Source: an uncultured Dorea sp.
GTDB lineage: Bacteria > Bacillota > Clostridia > Lachnospirales > Lachnospiraceae
DNA length: 64,000 nucleotides
NCBI GenBank assembly: GCA_910580235.1
Contig: CAJTVU010000001.1
Coordinates: 62,001-126,000 of the forward strand
Direction: 5' to 3'
The notes below the pieces were generated by a model. That model did not search any database. It worked only from the letters and a program-made list of their open reading frames with translations, and was not told the origin of the DNA. Position 1 is the stretch's first letter. Every line of letters starts with the position of its first letter. Position numbers and translations under genes: made by a program. This document shows, one piece after another, positions 1-9,084 of this stretch.

Positions 1-9
1 TCATCTTGT

Positions 10-1935
10 CTACACGATCCTTTTGAATTTCTTTTCCAGCTCCCGCCTGGACATGGCGATGATCGTCGGCCGCCCGTGAGGGCAGTGATACGGGTTGTCC
101 AACTTTAACAATTCCCCGATCAGCGCGTCCGTCTCTGCCGCGGACATACGCATATTGCCTTTTACGGCCGCCTTGCACGACATAGACGCTATCTTCTCAT
201 CAATGAGGCGCTCCGGCATATTCCTGCTTATCTCGTCCGATAGGGAGTCCAGCATCTCCAGCAGCAGCTCTTTCTTCGCGATCCCGAACAAATTATCCGG
301 CACTGCGCGCACTGCGTAGGAGTCCTGCCCGAACTCTTCGAACGTAAATCCGATCCTCGTAAACTGATCCATGTAAGCCTGAAGAAGAGCAGCCTCTTTC
401 ATCGTCAGCGTAAGGACGATGGGCGGGCTGATCATCTGGGAAGTAAACTCCCGCGTCCGCATGCCCGCCAGCGTCTTCTCATAGAGGACGCGCTCATGGG
501 CCGCGTGCTGGTCAATAATGTACAGATTATTATGATACTCCACAAGCCAGTATGTGTCAAACACTTGTCCGATGATCTTATGTTCTTTCCTTGACTCTTC
601 ATGAAGAAGCCTCTCTTCGAAAAGATCCATCTGACGCGGCTTCTCTTCTTCCAGAGCCTCAGGCTTTGCACTCCTTTCTTCCTTTCTTCCTGACCCGGCC
701 ATGTAGGGCGAGGCGGCTTCCATGATCCTGTCTGCCTGTGCCGGCCTCCTGTACGCATCTATTTTGCCGCTCGCCTTCACAGAAGCGTTCTGCCCATGGT
801 AGGACTCCACCCGCTTCCTCATCTCGTTCATGAAATAGGCGAGATCCCGCTGCGCCGGAGGCGGGACAGGGCGATCCTTAGGCGGGGCGGGCGCCTCTTT
901 TGGCGCGGCAGGGACAGCCCTGTCTAGCGCCACGTGGGGGATCAGCTCTTCTGCGTGAAGCCCAAGATCCACCGCCTCATAAATCGCGTTGTACACTTCC
1001 TGCTGGTTGGAGAAGCGAACTTCCATCTTCGTAGGATGTACATTCACATCCACATTCTCCCCGGAAGCTTCGATGTGCAGCGCCACGAACGGATATTTGT
1101 GCTGCATTGTAAAATCTTTATAAGCGTCCTCGATCGCTTTCGAGATCATCTGGCTTTTGATATACCTTCCGCCTACGAAATAATTCTCAAAATTGCGGTT
1201 GCCTCTGGATATCAGAGGCTTCCCCATATATCCGGTGATCTTTATGCCGTTCTTCTCATAGTCTGCTTTCAGGAGATTCGACGCGATCTCCCGCCCATAT
1301 ATGTGATAGATGACATCCTTTAAATTCCCATTCCCGGAAGTGTGGAGCCTTACCTGCCCGTTATTCACAAAGCGGAACGATATGTCCGGGTGGGACAGGG
1401 CGAGCCTCGTCATCAGATCCCCTACATGGCTCCCTTCTGTCATAGCCGTCTTCAGGAACTTCTTCCTTGCAGGGGTATTATAGAACAGCTGGCGGACGAG
1501 GAACGTCGTCCCTTCCGGCGCCCCCGTCTCTGTAATCTCTTCTTCTTTCCCTCCGGCAATGCGGTACTTCGTGCCAAAATCCTCTTCCCTCGCCTTCGTC
1601 ACAAGCTCTACCTGCGCCACGGCGGCAATGCTCGACAAGGCTTCCCCCCGAAACCCGAGGGAGCCTATGTGCGCCAGATCGTCCACCGAGCGTATCTTGC
1701 TTGTAGAGTGGCGCAGGAACGCGTTCCTCACATCTTCACGCCGGATCCCACAGCCGTTGTCTGCGATCCGCATAAAAGAGATGCCGCCGTCGGCGATCTC
1801 CACCGTAACGGCGGCGGCCCCTGCGTCGATGGCATTCTCCACCAGCTCCTTGACGACCGAAGCCGGGCGTTCGATCACTTCGCCCGCCGCGATCTTATCA
1901 ATTGTAATCTGGTCTAATACTTCTATCCTGCTCAT
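10..1935 (-). CDS. mutL: DNA mismatch repair endonuclease MutL
   Basis: MutL couples mismatch recognition by MutS to strand removal. The 641-residue protein has the GHKL ATPase motifs near its N-terminus (ENAIDAGA, DNGCGI, GFRGEAL) and the C-terminal endonuclease signature DQHAAHERVLYE from residue 475, followed by SCKAAVKGN and CPHGRP, so it should nick DNA itself, as in bacteria without MutH. A Pro/Ala/Lys-rich linker lies at about residues 340-460. It starts 4 bp after the mutS stop, with an AGGTGG ribosome site overlapping that stop, so the two are co-translated. A CAT on the top strand at 2-4 could be the start codon of the next leftward gene (miaA is the usual neighbour), but only one codon is visible. 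Confidence 0.97.
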   Translation of the reverse strand: MSRIEVLDQITIDKIAAGEVIERPASVVKELVENAIDAGAAAVTVEIADGGISFMRIADNGCGIRREDVRNAFLRHSTSKIRSVDDLAHIGSLGFRGEALSSIAAVAQVELVTKAREEDFGTKYRIAGGKEEEITETGAPEGTTFLVRQLFYNTPARKKFLKTAMTEGSHVGDLMTRLALSHPDISFRFVNNGQVRLHTSGNGNLKDVIYHIYGREIASNLLKADYEKNGIKITGYMGKPLISRGNRNFENYFVGGRYIKSQMISKAIEDAYKDFTMQHKYPFVALHIEASGENVDVNVHPTKMEVRFSNQQEVYNAIYEAVDLGLHAEELIPHVALDRAVPAAPKEAPAPPKDRPVPPPAQRDLAYFMNEMRKRVESYHGQNASVKASGKIDAYRRPAQADRIMEAASPYMAGSGRKEERSAKPEALEEEKPRQMDLFEERLLHEESRKEHKIIGQVFDTYWLVEYHNNLYIIDQHAAHERVLYEKTLAGMRTREFTSQMISPPIVLTLTMKEAALLQAYMDQFTRIGFTFEEFGQDSYAVRAVPDNLFGIAKKELLLEMLDSLSDEISRNMPERLIDEKIASMSCKAAVKGNMRMSAAETDALIGELLKLDNPYHCPHGRPTIIAMSRRELEKKFKRIV

Positions 1936-1939
1936 AAGA

Positions 1940-4585
1940 TTACCACCTGTTCTTCAATTTGTTCTGCAGCTGGTACAGCGTATTCAGCGCGTCGATGGGC
2001 GTTAATCTGCTCACATCCAGGTTTTTGAGCTCTTCTAGCACATCGTCGTCCTTTACAGTGTCGAAAAGCGACATCTGGGCCAGATCCACCTCGTCATATT
2101 TCTTCGTCTGGATCTTCGGCGCCTGCCCCTGCACTGCGATGTCTTTGATCCTTCCCGTGATGTCTGTGTGGACAAGCTCTTCTACGATCTCTTTTGCACG
2201 GCTTATGACTGTGTCCGGCACTCCGGCAAGCCGGGCTACCTGTATGCCATAGCTCTTATCTGCCCCGCCCTTTACGATCTTGCGAAGGAAGATGATATCG
2301 TCTCCTTTCTCCTTCACAGCGATACAGTAGTTATTCACATTGTCTATCTTCCCTTCCAGCTCCGTCAGCTCATGGTAATGCGTGGCGAACAGCGTCTTCG
2401 CCCCTAAAAGCTTGCTGTTGCTTATATGCTCGATCACCGCCCAGGCGATGCTGAGGCCGTCGAACGTGCTTGTCCCTCTGCCGATCTCATCCAGTATAAG
2501 GAGGCTCTTCTCCGTAGCGTTCCTTAAAATGTTGGCCACCTCTGTCATCTCCACCATGAATGTGCTCTGGCCGCTTGCCAGATCGTCGGACGCCCCTACC
2601 CTCGTGAAGATACGGTCTACGATCCCTATATCCGCGCTGCCGGCCGGCACGAAAGAGCCGATCTGCGCCATCAGCACGATGAGCGCCGTCTGCCGCATAT
2701 AAGTAGATTTCCCCGCCATATTCGGCCCCGTGATGATAGAGATGCGGTTCTTCTTATCGTTCAAATATGTGTCATTGGCAATGAACATCTCATTTGGTAC
2801 CATTTTCTCCACGACCGGATGGCGCCCTTCCTTAATGTCGATGACGCCTTTCTCATTCATACGGGGGCGCACATAGCCTCCCTGCTCCGCCACCGCCGCG
2901 AGAGATACGGCCATGTCTACTTGCGCCACTGCGCGGGCAGTCTTCTGTACCCGCATGACTTCTTTCGCGATCTTGTCTCGGATGCCGCAGTAAATCTCAT
3001 ATTCCAGCGCATAGAGACGGTCTTCCGCCCCCAATATAGTGTCTTCCAGCTCTTTTAGCTCGGGTATGATATACCGCTCTGCATTCGTCAGCGTCTGCTT
3101 CCTCATATAATAGTCCGGCACCATGTTCTTAAACGAATTGGTCACTTCCAGATAGTAGCCGAATACTTTGTTGTATTTGATACGCAGGTTCTTAATGCCT
3201 GTCTTCTCCCTCTCTTCCTCTTCCAGCTTCGCGATCCAGTCCTTTCCGTCAGACTTTGCGTGGCGCAGCCTGTCTACCTCCTCGTTATAGCCGTCCCGGA
3301 TGATCCCGCCGTCCCGCATGGCGACAGGCGGATCCTCCTTTATAGACTCCTGCACGAGCCGGCACAGATCCTCCAGCGCATCCATTTCCTCGTACAGTTC
3401 TTTTAAAAGAGGGCTTTTCATCTCACTTAATATGTAACGGATGTGAGGCAGCATGGACAGAGAGCTCTGGAACGCGATCATATCCCTTGGGTTGGCCGTC
3501 TGATAAGTAATCTTGCTTACAAGCCTCTCCAAGTCATAGACCGATGTCAGATATTCCCGGATCTCCTCCCTTGAGATCGCGCTCTCTTTGAGCTCCTCCA
3601 CTGCGTCAAGCCGCCGCTCGATCTCTTCTCTCGATATCAGAGGCTGCTCGATGCTTTTTCGCAAGGCTCTAGCCCCCATCGCCGTCTTTGTCTTATCCAG
3701 CACCCATAGAAGGGAGCCTCTCTTCTGCTTCTCCCGCAATGTCTCGCACAGCTCCAGGTTCCTTCTTGTAGAGCTGTCCAGAAGCATATACCTCCCCGTC
3801 GTGTAAGGCGTAAGCCTCGCCATGTGGGACAGGGAAGTCTTCTGCGTCTCCTTCAGATAGATCAGGAGGGCGCCGGAAGCGATCACGCCGCAGTCATAAT
3901 CCGATATGCCGAGCCCTTCCATGGCAGAGACCCGGAAATGCTCCTTTAAAGTACGGGTGCAGATAGCGTCGTCGAAATACCATGGATCCAGGGAATAGAT
4001 CGTAATCCCAAGCCTCTCTTTTAGATCCTCCAAGTTCATGCCGCTCATAATGAACGCTTCATTACAGATGATCTCTGACGGCATGAATTTGTAGATCTCA
4101 TCGTACAGCTTCCCGGAGCCGTCTATCTCCGTCACGAAATATTCCCCGGTAGTAACGTCCGCCACCGACATGCCAAAACGGTCGGCAATATAGACGACGC
4201 ACATAATGTAATTGTTCTTCGTCTCGTCAAGCGCCTGCATGTCCAGGTTCGTCCCTGGGGTAGCCACCCGCACTACCTCCCGCCGCACGATGCCTTTGGC
4301 CGACGCCGGATCCTCCATCTGCTCACAGATAGCTACCTTGTAGCCCTTCGATACAAGACGGTTCAGATATCCGTCCATAGAATGAAAAGGAACGCCACAC
4401 ATAGGCGCACGTTCGGGAAGCCCGCAGCTCTTCCCCGTCAGAGTGATATCCAGCTCTTTCGACGCAGTGATGGCGTCATCAAAGAACATCTCATAAAAAT
4501 CTCCCAGTCTATAAAATAAGATGCAGTCCTGATACTCTTCTTTCGTCTTCATATACTGCTGCATCATCGGTGTTAATTCCGCCAC
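1940..4585 (-). CDS. mutS: DNA mismatch repair protein MutS
   Basis: MutS recognises mispaired bases and recruits MutL. The 881-residue protein shows the mismatch-wedge motif DFYEMF (residues 29-34), the core and lever domains, Walker A GPNMAGKST, and the DEIGRGTSTFDG signature, then a C-terminal helical tail. Its length is normal for the family. The start is a GTG preceded by GGAGGGG at about 5 nt spacing. It heads the mutS-mutL pair; an imperfect palindrome (4621-4686) lies immediately upstream. Confidence 0.97.
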   Translation of the reverse strand: MAELTPMMQQYMKTKEEYQDCILFYRLGDFYEMFFDDAITASKELDITLTGKSCGLPERAPMCGVPFHSMDGYLNRLVSKGYKVAICEQMEDPASAKGIVRREVVRVATPGTNLDMQALDETKNNYIMCVVYIADRFGMSVADVTTGEYFVTEIDGSGKLYDEIYKFMPSEIICNEAFIMSGMNLEDLKERLGITIYSLDPWYFDDAICTRTLKEHFRVSAMEGLGISDYDCGVIASGALLIYLKETQKTSLSHMARLTPYTTGRYMLLDSSTRRNLELCETLREKQKRGSLLWVLDKTKTAMGARALRKSIEQPLISREEIERRLDAVEELKESAISREEIREYLTSVYDLERLVSKITYQTANPRDMIAFQSSLSMLPHIRYILSEMKSPLLKELYEEMDALEDLCRLVQESIKEDPPVAMRDGGIIRDGYNEEVDRLRHAKSDGKDWIAKLEEEEREKTGIKNLRIKYNKVFGYYLEVTNSFKNMVPDYYMRKQTLTNAERYIIPELKELEDTILGAEDRLYALEYEIYCGIRDKIAKEVMRVQKTARAVAQVDMAVSLAAVAEQGGYVRPRMNEKGVIDIKEGRHPVVEKMVPNEMFIANDTYLNDKKNRISIITGPNMAGKSTYMRQTALIVLMAQIGSFVPAGSADIGIVDRIFTRVGASDDLASGQSTFMVEMTEVANILRNATEKSLLILDEIGRGTSTFDGLSIAWAVIEHISNSKLLGAKTLFATHYHELTELEGKIDNVNNYCIAVKEKGDDIIFLRKIVKGGADKSYGIQVARLAGVPDTVISRAKEIVEELVHTDITGRIKDIAVQGQAPKIQTKKYDEVDLAQMSLFDTVKDDDVLEELKNLDVSRLTPIDALNTLYQLQNKLKNRW

Positions 4586-4620
4586 GTTTCCCCTCCATCT
4601 TTCGTAACCCTAATTAAATT

Positions 4621-4686
4621 TGATGCTGGGAGCAAGACGGATTTCTCAGCTTTATTTTTGAAAAACTTGTCTTACTCCTAACATCA
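4621..4686. repeat. short imperfect palindrome (family C, copy 2)
   Basis: TGATGCTGGGAGCAAGAC at the left pairs with GTCTTACTCCTAACATCA at the right with two or three mismatches, around an A/T-rich centre. The arm resembles the ends of the palindrome at 58961-59082 (TGATGTTGGGGTCAAAAG). It lies between mutS and the small membrane protein gene and could fold as a transcript hairpin. Confidence 0.6.
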
Positions 4687-4706
4687 TTATACTTCATTAT
4701 AACATT

Positions 4707-5141
4707 TCACACGTGTATTTTAAAGGTGAATTTTGGCCTCTCCTCCCCATAGACCCAGTGGAGGATGTAGCCGCTAAGAAGGATCCCGGCAGCGCTTAAG
4801 GCAGAGAATATCAGGGCAAAAGGCAGGCATATCTGCCCGAACAGATGGAATGGAAGGCTGCTGTAATCCCACACTCCAAGGTGAAGCCATTTATTTACGA
4901 TAATGCCCGTGATGAACTCCATACCCGTCACAAAAACGATACATCTTACGATCTGCCTCCAGAACGGATCCTGCCATCGTACCATCCGCCCTTGCATGGC
5001 GAAGAACATAAGACATATGCCCCCGAGGACGAACATCGTCCAGTGGGAGAATCCCCGGAACAGGATCTCAAAGCCATAGTACAGGCAGCCGCCGACCGCC
5101 CACAGAAACGAATACTCACTTATCTTCTTCATGTAATCCAT
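4707..5141 (-). CDS. small four-helix membrane protein, ABC-transporter type IV (CmpB) family
   Basis: About 144 residues with four hydrophobic segments (around FLWAVGGCLYYGFEILF, WTMFVLGGICLMFF, CIVFVTGMEFITGIIV and LPFALIFSALSAAGILLSGYIL) and the Trp/Tyr-rich motif WLHLGVWDYSSLPFHLFGQICL, which I associate with the putative ABC-transporter type IV family found in Firmicutes. Function is unknown; no ATPase partner is adjacent. I chose the ATG at 5141 because GAGGGGGC lies about 9 nt upstream; an in-frame upstream start at 5186 lacks such a site. Confidence 0.75.
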   Translation of the reverse strand: MDYMKKISEYSFLWAVGGCLYYGFEILFRGFSHWTMFVLGGICLMFFAMQGRMVRWQDPFWRQIVRCIVFVTGMEFITGIIVNKWLHLGVWDYSSLPFHLFGQICLPFALIFSALSAAGILLSGYILHWVYGEERPKFTFKIHV

Positions 5142-5220
5142 GTAAAAAATGCCCCCTCTATATGTCATTACACATAGTTTGAGCATTCTTGCACATAATA
5201 TAGGTGGTATATATTTCTTT

Positions 5221-6666
5221 TCAGGCTTTTGAGCCGATAAAATAGAATCCTCTGCACACGTCCAGGCGCACTTTTACATACTCTCCCACCAGACTTTTAT
5301 CTCCAACAAAATGCACAAGGAGATTGTTGCCAAGCCGCCCCGTCACCATCGAAGCGTCGTGGTCGCTCACCGATTCTACAAGAGCCTCCTGCACTGTCCC
5401 GGTATGCACGGCGCACATTTCCGCCGCGATCGTCTGGACTTCCGTCAGAAGGCGGTTGAACCGGTCTTTAACGGCCTCTTCTTCCACCTGCCCTTCCATG
5501 GCGGCGGCAGGCGTCCCTGTCCGTCTCGAATAGATGAATGTGAACGCGCTATCATAGCGCACTCTTCGCACTACATCGAGAGTCTCGAGGAAATCTTCTT
5601 CTGTCTCCCCCGGGAATCCTACGATGATGTCCGTCGTAAGGGAGATGTCCGGCACTGCCGCGCGCAGCTTATCCACCAGCTCCAGGTACTGCTCTTTTGT
5701 GTAACGGCGGTTCATCTTCTTTAATATCTCCGTGCTCCCGGACTGTACCGGAAGATGCAGGTGCTTACAGATCTTCGAAGATCCGGCCATCGCTTCGATC
5801 AGCTCGTCCGACAAGTCTTTCGGGTGGGACGTCATAAAGCGTATGCGGCGGAGCCCTTCGATCTTCTCGATCTCTTTTAACAGCTCTGCAAAAGACATCG
5901 GCACATCCAATGTCTTTCCGTAGGAGTTCACATTCTGCCCAAGGAGCATCACTTCCGTCACTCCGTCGGCCACGAGACGCTCAATCTCGCGCAGGATGGC
6001 CTCCGGCTCCCGGCTCCTCTCGCGCCCCCGCACATAAGGGACGATGCAGTAGCTGCAGAAATTATTGCATCCGAACATAATGTTCACGCCCGATTTAAAC
6101 GGATATTTCCTTTCGCTGGGGAGATCTTCCACGATCTGATCCGTATCTTTCCAAATGTCTATGACTATCCGTTCGGACTCGAGCCGCGTCGCGATCAGCT
6201 CCGCGAATTTATAAATGTTGTGCGTCCCGAAGATAATATCTACAAAACGGTAGCTTTTCTTTAGCTTCTCCACCACTTCCGGTTCCTGCATCATGCAGCC
6301 GCATAAGCCTACCAGCATCTGAGGGCTCCTTGCCTTCCTTGGCTTTAGCTGCCCAAGCCTTCCGTATACGCGGGAATTGGCGTTCTCCCGCACTGTACAC
6401 GTATTGTAGATGACGAAATCCGCTTCGTCTTCTTCGCCTTCCGCGTACCCGATGCCCTTAAGGACTCCCCTTAGCTTCTCCGAATCCCTGGCGTTCATCT
6501 GACAGCCCATATTTACCGTACACGCATATAGCGGGCGTCCCAGCTCCTCCGACTTTCTTTTCACGATCTCCCGGCACTTTGCAATAAAGTAGTACTGTCT
6601 GGCCGGCTCTTCGGCAGGAGGCTCTGAATTGATATCTATCTTATCCAGATCAATCTCATTATACAT
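5221..6666 (-). CDS. miaB: tRNA-2-methylthio-N6-dimethylallyladenosine synthase MiaB
   Basis: MiaB adds the methylthio group to isopentenyl-adenosine 37 of tRNAs. From the ATG at 6666 (AAAGGAG upstream) the protein has 481 residues: the UPF0004 domain with cluster cysteines at about 55 (GCQMN), 90 (NTCTVRE) and 124 (CGCMM), the radical SAM triad CNNFCSYC (C200, C204, C207), and a C-terminal TRAM domain (about 415-480). The N-terminal extension of about 40 residues before LYACTVNMGC is common in Clostridia. Position upstream of mutS-mutL matches the usual miaB-mutS-mutL order. Confidence 0.96.
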   Translation of the reverse strand: MYNEIDLDKIDINSEPPAEEPARQYYFIAKCREIVKRKSEELGRPLYACTVNMGCQMNARDSEKLRGVLKGIGYAEGEEDEADFVIYNTCTVRENANSRVYGRLGQLKPRKARSPQMLVGLCGCMMQEPEVVEKLKKSYRFVDIIFGTHNIYKFAELIATRLESERIVIDIWKDTDQIVEDLPSERKYPFKSGVNIMFGCNNFCSYCIVPYVRGRERSREPEAILREIERLVADGVTEVMLLGQNVNSYGKTLDVPMSFAELLKEIEKIEGLRRIRFMTSHPKDLSDELIEAMAGSSKICKHLHLPVQSGSTEILKKMNRRYTKEQYLELVDKLRAAVPDISLTTDIIVGFPGETEEDFLETLDVVRRVRYDSAFTFIYSRRTGTPAAAMEGQVEEEAVKDRFNRLLTEVQTIAAEMCAVHTGTVQEALVESVSDHDASMVTGRLGNNLLVHFVGDKSLVGEYVKVRLDVCRGFYFIGSKA

Positions 6667-6840
6667 CTTCTTGGCTTTCTCCTTTATCTGGCATATAGTA
6701 TGTAAAAAGAAGCAGGTTTTTAACCTTATCATTGCATCCCATTCTCTTCTCTCTTTTCTCCAATACGCCGTTTATTATAACATAACAAAAAACAAAAAGC
6801 GACTGTTTTTCGGCAGATGATGACGTCTAGCGGGACACAA

Positions 6841-7060
6841 CAGGCACACGGCCGAAATGTGCATCTCGTGCTGACGGGGCAATATTCCGGTGTGCTAGAT
6901 GGCTAACCGAGGCTACAGGCACACGGCCGAAACGTGCATCTCGCTTAGACGGGGCAATATTCCGGCTAACTAACTGGCTAACGGGAGGCTACAGGCACAC
7001 GGCCGAAACGGACATCTCGCTCAGACGGGGCAATATTCCGGCTAACTAACTGGCTAACGG
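6841..7060. repeat. three tandem 75-76 bp repeats, left arm of an imperfect palindrome
   Basis: Three consecutive diverged copies begin at 6841, 6916 and 6992, each opening with CAGGCACACGGCCGAAA and containing GACGGGGCAATATTCCGG. The inverse of the copy-3 opening (cgagatgtccgtttcggccg) occurs at 7151-7170, so the tandem array is the amplified left arm of a palindrome with a single right arm. No plausible gene overlaps. The 910 bp between miaB and the GNAT gene (6667-7576) hold this array, about 100 bp of unassigned sequence and the repeat at 7272-7580. Confidence 0.85.
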
Positions 7061-7271
7061 AATCTAAGACGTTCAGCAGAGGCTTCACGCCTAAGATTCT
7101 GTAAGCAGTGGATTTCGCCTTCATAAAAAAACGCCCCTGGATCGTCTGCACGAGATGTCCGTTTCGGCCGCTTAACTGTTCTCCGGTCAGTCTCTGGCCG
7201 CCCCCAGCTATAATAATCCACTCTTTTCCGAGCGTAGATCTCTTGACATGTTAAGAACATTTCAGACGATA

Positions 7272-7580
7272 TAAAACGCCCGGCAGAGATACAGCTATAT
7301 AAGCAAGACTTCAAGTGGAGCGTTCTGAGTACAGTTTGTTTTGATTGTTATTTTCTATATGCGAGTCCCTTTGGATGAGCATATAAGAAAATCTACAATC
7401 ACTCAAACGGACGAAGTAGAGCGCAGCGGTCTTGCTTATATAGCTGTACCTCTGTCGGGCGGTATTCTATATGTCCCCCTTTGGACGAGCATATAAGAAA
7501 ATCTACAATCACTCAAACGGACGAAGTAGAGCGCAGCGGTCTTGCTTATATAGCTGTATCTCTGTCGGGCGGTATTCTAT
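7272..7580. repeat. long palindromic repeat, family A copy 1, with two right arms
   Basis: The left terminus (about 7274-7310, core CAGAGATACAGCTATATAAG then CAAGAC) is matched in inverse orientation at 7433-7470 and again at 7543-7578. A central hairpin is formed by GATTGTTATTTTCTATATGC (7342-7362) and GCATATAAGAAAATCTACAA (from 7379). The right half (about 96 bp) is present twice with a 110-bp period and near identity. The right terminus overlaps the stop codon of the GNAT gene. Confidence 0.85.
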
Positions 7581-8020
7581 ACTAATCTCATATATAAAAG
7601 CGGATATGGATCGCCTTGTTCATCACGCTCCGTTCTCTTATAAACTTCAAATCCCATATGTTCATAGAACCCTTTTGCAAGAGGGTTCTGCTCATTAACC
7701 GCTAAATCATTCACCGAATATTCTTCTATCCCGTATTTAAGCAATTCTTTGCCTAACCCTTTCCCTCTTTCTTCGTGAGAGATAAAGAGCATTTCAAGAT
7801 GCTGCTCTACAATCCCCATAAAGCCGACAGGAATTTTATCTTCATTTTCTGTGATAATTAAATAAGGTATTTCTTTTAATGCTTGTGGCACATACTTCTT
7901 AATGTTTTCTATTTCGTCTTCTGATAAAAAGAGATGCGTTGCTTTTACAGAACTTTCCCACACTTTTAATAACTGTTCCATCAACGGTTGGTTTCTGTCT
8001 TTTACCTCTATAATCTTCAA
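7577..8020 (-). CDS. GNAT family N-acetyltransferase
   Basis: A 147-residue acetyl-CoA-dependent N-acetyltransferase. The acetyl-CoA loop is visible as EERGKGLGKELL after the strand LEMLFISHE, and NPLAKGFYEHMGFEVYKR is the typical C-terminal GNAT pattern. Substrate cannot be told. I place the start at the TTG at 8018-8020 because AAAAAGGGG lies about 8 nt upstream and residues before it belong to the end of the upstream gene in another frame. It follows the aldo/keto reductase by 19 bp, so they form one transcription unit. Confidence 0.85.
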   Translation of the reverse strand: MKIIEVKDRNQPLMEQLLKVWESSVKATHLFLSEDEIENIKKYVPQALKEIPYLIITENEDKIPVGFMGIVEQHLEMLFISHEERGKGLGKELLKYGIEEYSVNDLAVNEQNPLAKGFYEHMGFEVYKRTERDEQGDPYPLLYMRLV

Positions 8021-8039
8021 ACCCTTGTCCCCTTTTTGA

Positions 8040-8891
8040 TTAATCGTGGATCTTCCAACCGTTGAGCCATTTTGCGGTTTCTGCGGAGCTGTGGTCGATA
8101 ATCTCACTGTGCCCCAAATCCAAGGCGTCAATAGCGGCCATATCCTCGTCGCTCAAAGTGAAGTCCCAAATGTTCAGGTTTTCTTCCATTCTTTCACGAC
8201 GAACCGATTTCGGGATTATGACAACGCCACGCTGCGTATTCCAGCGCAGGGCGACCTGTGCGTTTGTCTTACCGTATTTCTCTCCGATAGAGGAAAGCGC
8301 TTCATGGGTAAAAATGCCATGCCTGCCTTCTGCCATCGGCCCCCATGCCTGTGGCTGGATGCCCAGCTCTTTCATTGTATGAAGCGCGCCGGACTGAGTG
8401 AAAAATGGGTGAAGCTCCACCTGGTTAACTGCTGGGATCACCTTCGCGTTGGCGCACAGATCGGCAAGACGGTCGGGATAGAAATTGCACACGCCGATCG
8501 CATGGATCTTGCCTTGCTCATATAATTCCTCCATCGCCCTCCAAGAACCGTAATAATCGCCGAACGGCTGATGGATCAGATACAAGTCGATATAGCCAAG
8601 CCCCAGTTTGTCCAGCGAAGTATAAAATGCCTTTTTCGCATTTTCATAGCCTGCATCCTGCACCCACAATTTCGTTGTAATAAATAACTCTTCACGTGGA
8701 ATACCGCTTTTCCGGATCGCCGCGCCAACCGCTTCCTCGTTAAAATAAGCGGCGGCCGTATCGATCAAGCGATAGCCGACGGCAAGGGCGTCACTGACCG
8801 CCTGCTCGCATACTTCTGCTTCAGGTACCTGAAAGACTCCGAATCCTTCTATCGGCATTTTTACACCATTGTTTAAAGTAACAAACTCCAT
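8040..8891 (-). CDS. aldo/keto reductase
   Basis: A 283-residue NAD(P)H-dependent TIM-barrel oxidoreductase. Signatures: GYRLIDTAAAYFNEEAVG (catalytic Asp and Tyr), TTKLWVQD (Lys), LYLIHQPFGDY (His), and the C-terminal coenzyme signature IPKSVRRERMEEN. It resembles the 2,5-diketo-gluconate/prostaglandin-F synthase group of small AKRs. ATG at 8891 has AAGGAGG upstream. It is divergent from the LysR gene, the classic arrangement for a regulator and its target. Confidence 0.92.
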   Translation of the reverse strand: MEFVTLNNGVKMPIEGFGVFQVPEAEVCEQAVSDALAVGYRLIDTAAAYFNEEAVGAAIRKSGIPREELFITTKLWVQDAGYENAKKAFYTSLDKLGLGYIDLYLIHQPFGDYYGSWRAMEELYEQGKIHAIGVCNFYPDRLADLCANAKVIPAVNQVELHPFFTQSGALHTMKELGIQPQAWGPMAEGRHGIFTHEALSSIGEKYGKTNAQVALRWNTQRGVVIIPKSVRRERMEENLNIWDFTLSDEDMAAIDALDLGHSEIIDHSSAETAKWLNGWKIHD

Positions 8892-8970
8892 TCTCAGCTC
8901 CTCCTTATTTTCATAATTGATTTGTTGGAATAAGATGTACAATAATTATTCCCTTATGCTATAATAAATG

Positions 8971-8993
8971 TGTAGCAGATTATCCTTGCTACA
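8971..8993. promoter_or_regulatory. inverted repeat TGTAGCA-N9-TGCTACA, candidate LysR operator
   Basis: A perfect 7+7 dyad with a 9-bp spacer lies in the divergent region between the reductase and lysR. Such interrupted dyads of about this size are typical LysR-type binding sites. Regulatory role is inferred. Confidence 0.45.
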
Positions 8994-9044
8994 GTTAACA
9001 TTATATATGGATTTTAGCAGATGTACACTACACAGTTTTTATAG

Positions 9045-9066
9045 AGCATAACTATATAGCTATGCT
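9045..9066. promoter_or_regulatory. 22-bp near-perfect palindrome upstream of lysR
   Basis: The sequence AGCATAACTATATAGCTATG followed by CT is palindromic except for one base pair. It ends 18 bp before the lysR start codon, so it is placed for autoregulation. Inferred from position and symmetry only. Confidence 0.45.
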
Positions 9067-9084
9067 ATTGATAGGAGCTTCGAA

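Noticed and set aside
7054..7314. Leftward 86-codon frame over the repeat region
   Set aside because: Spans the arms of two different palindromes, has no family resemblance and no ribosome site.
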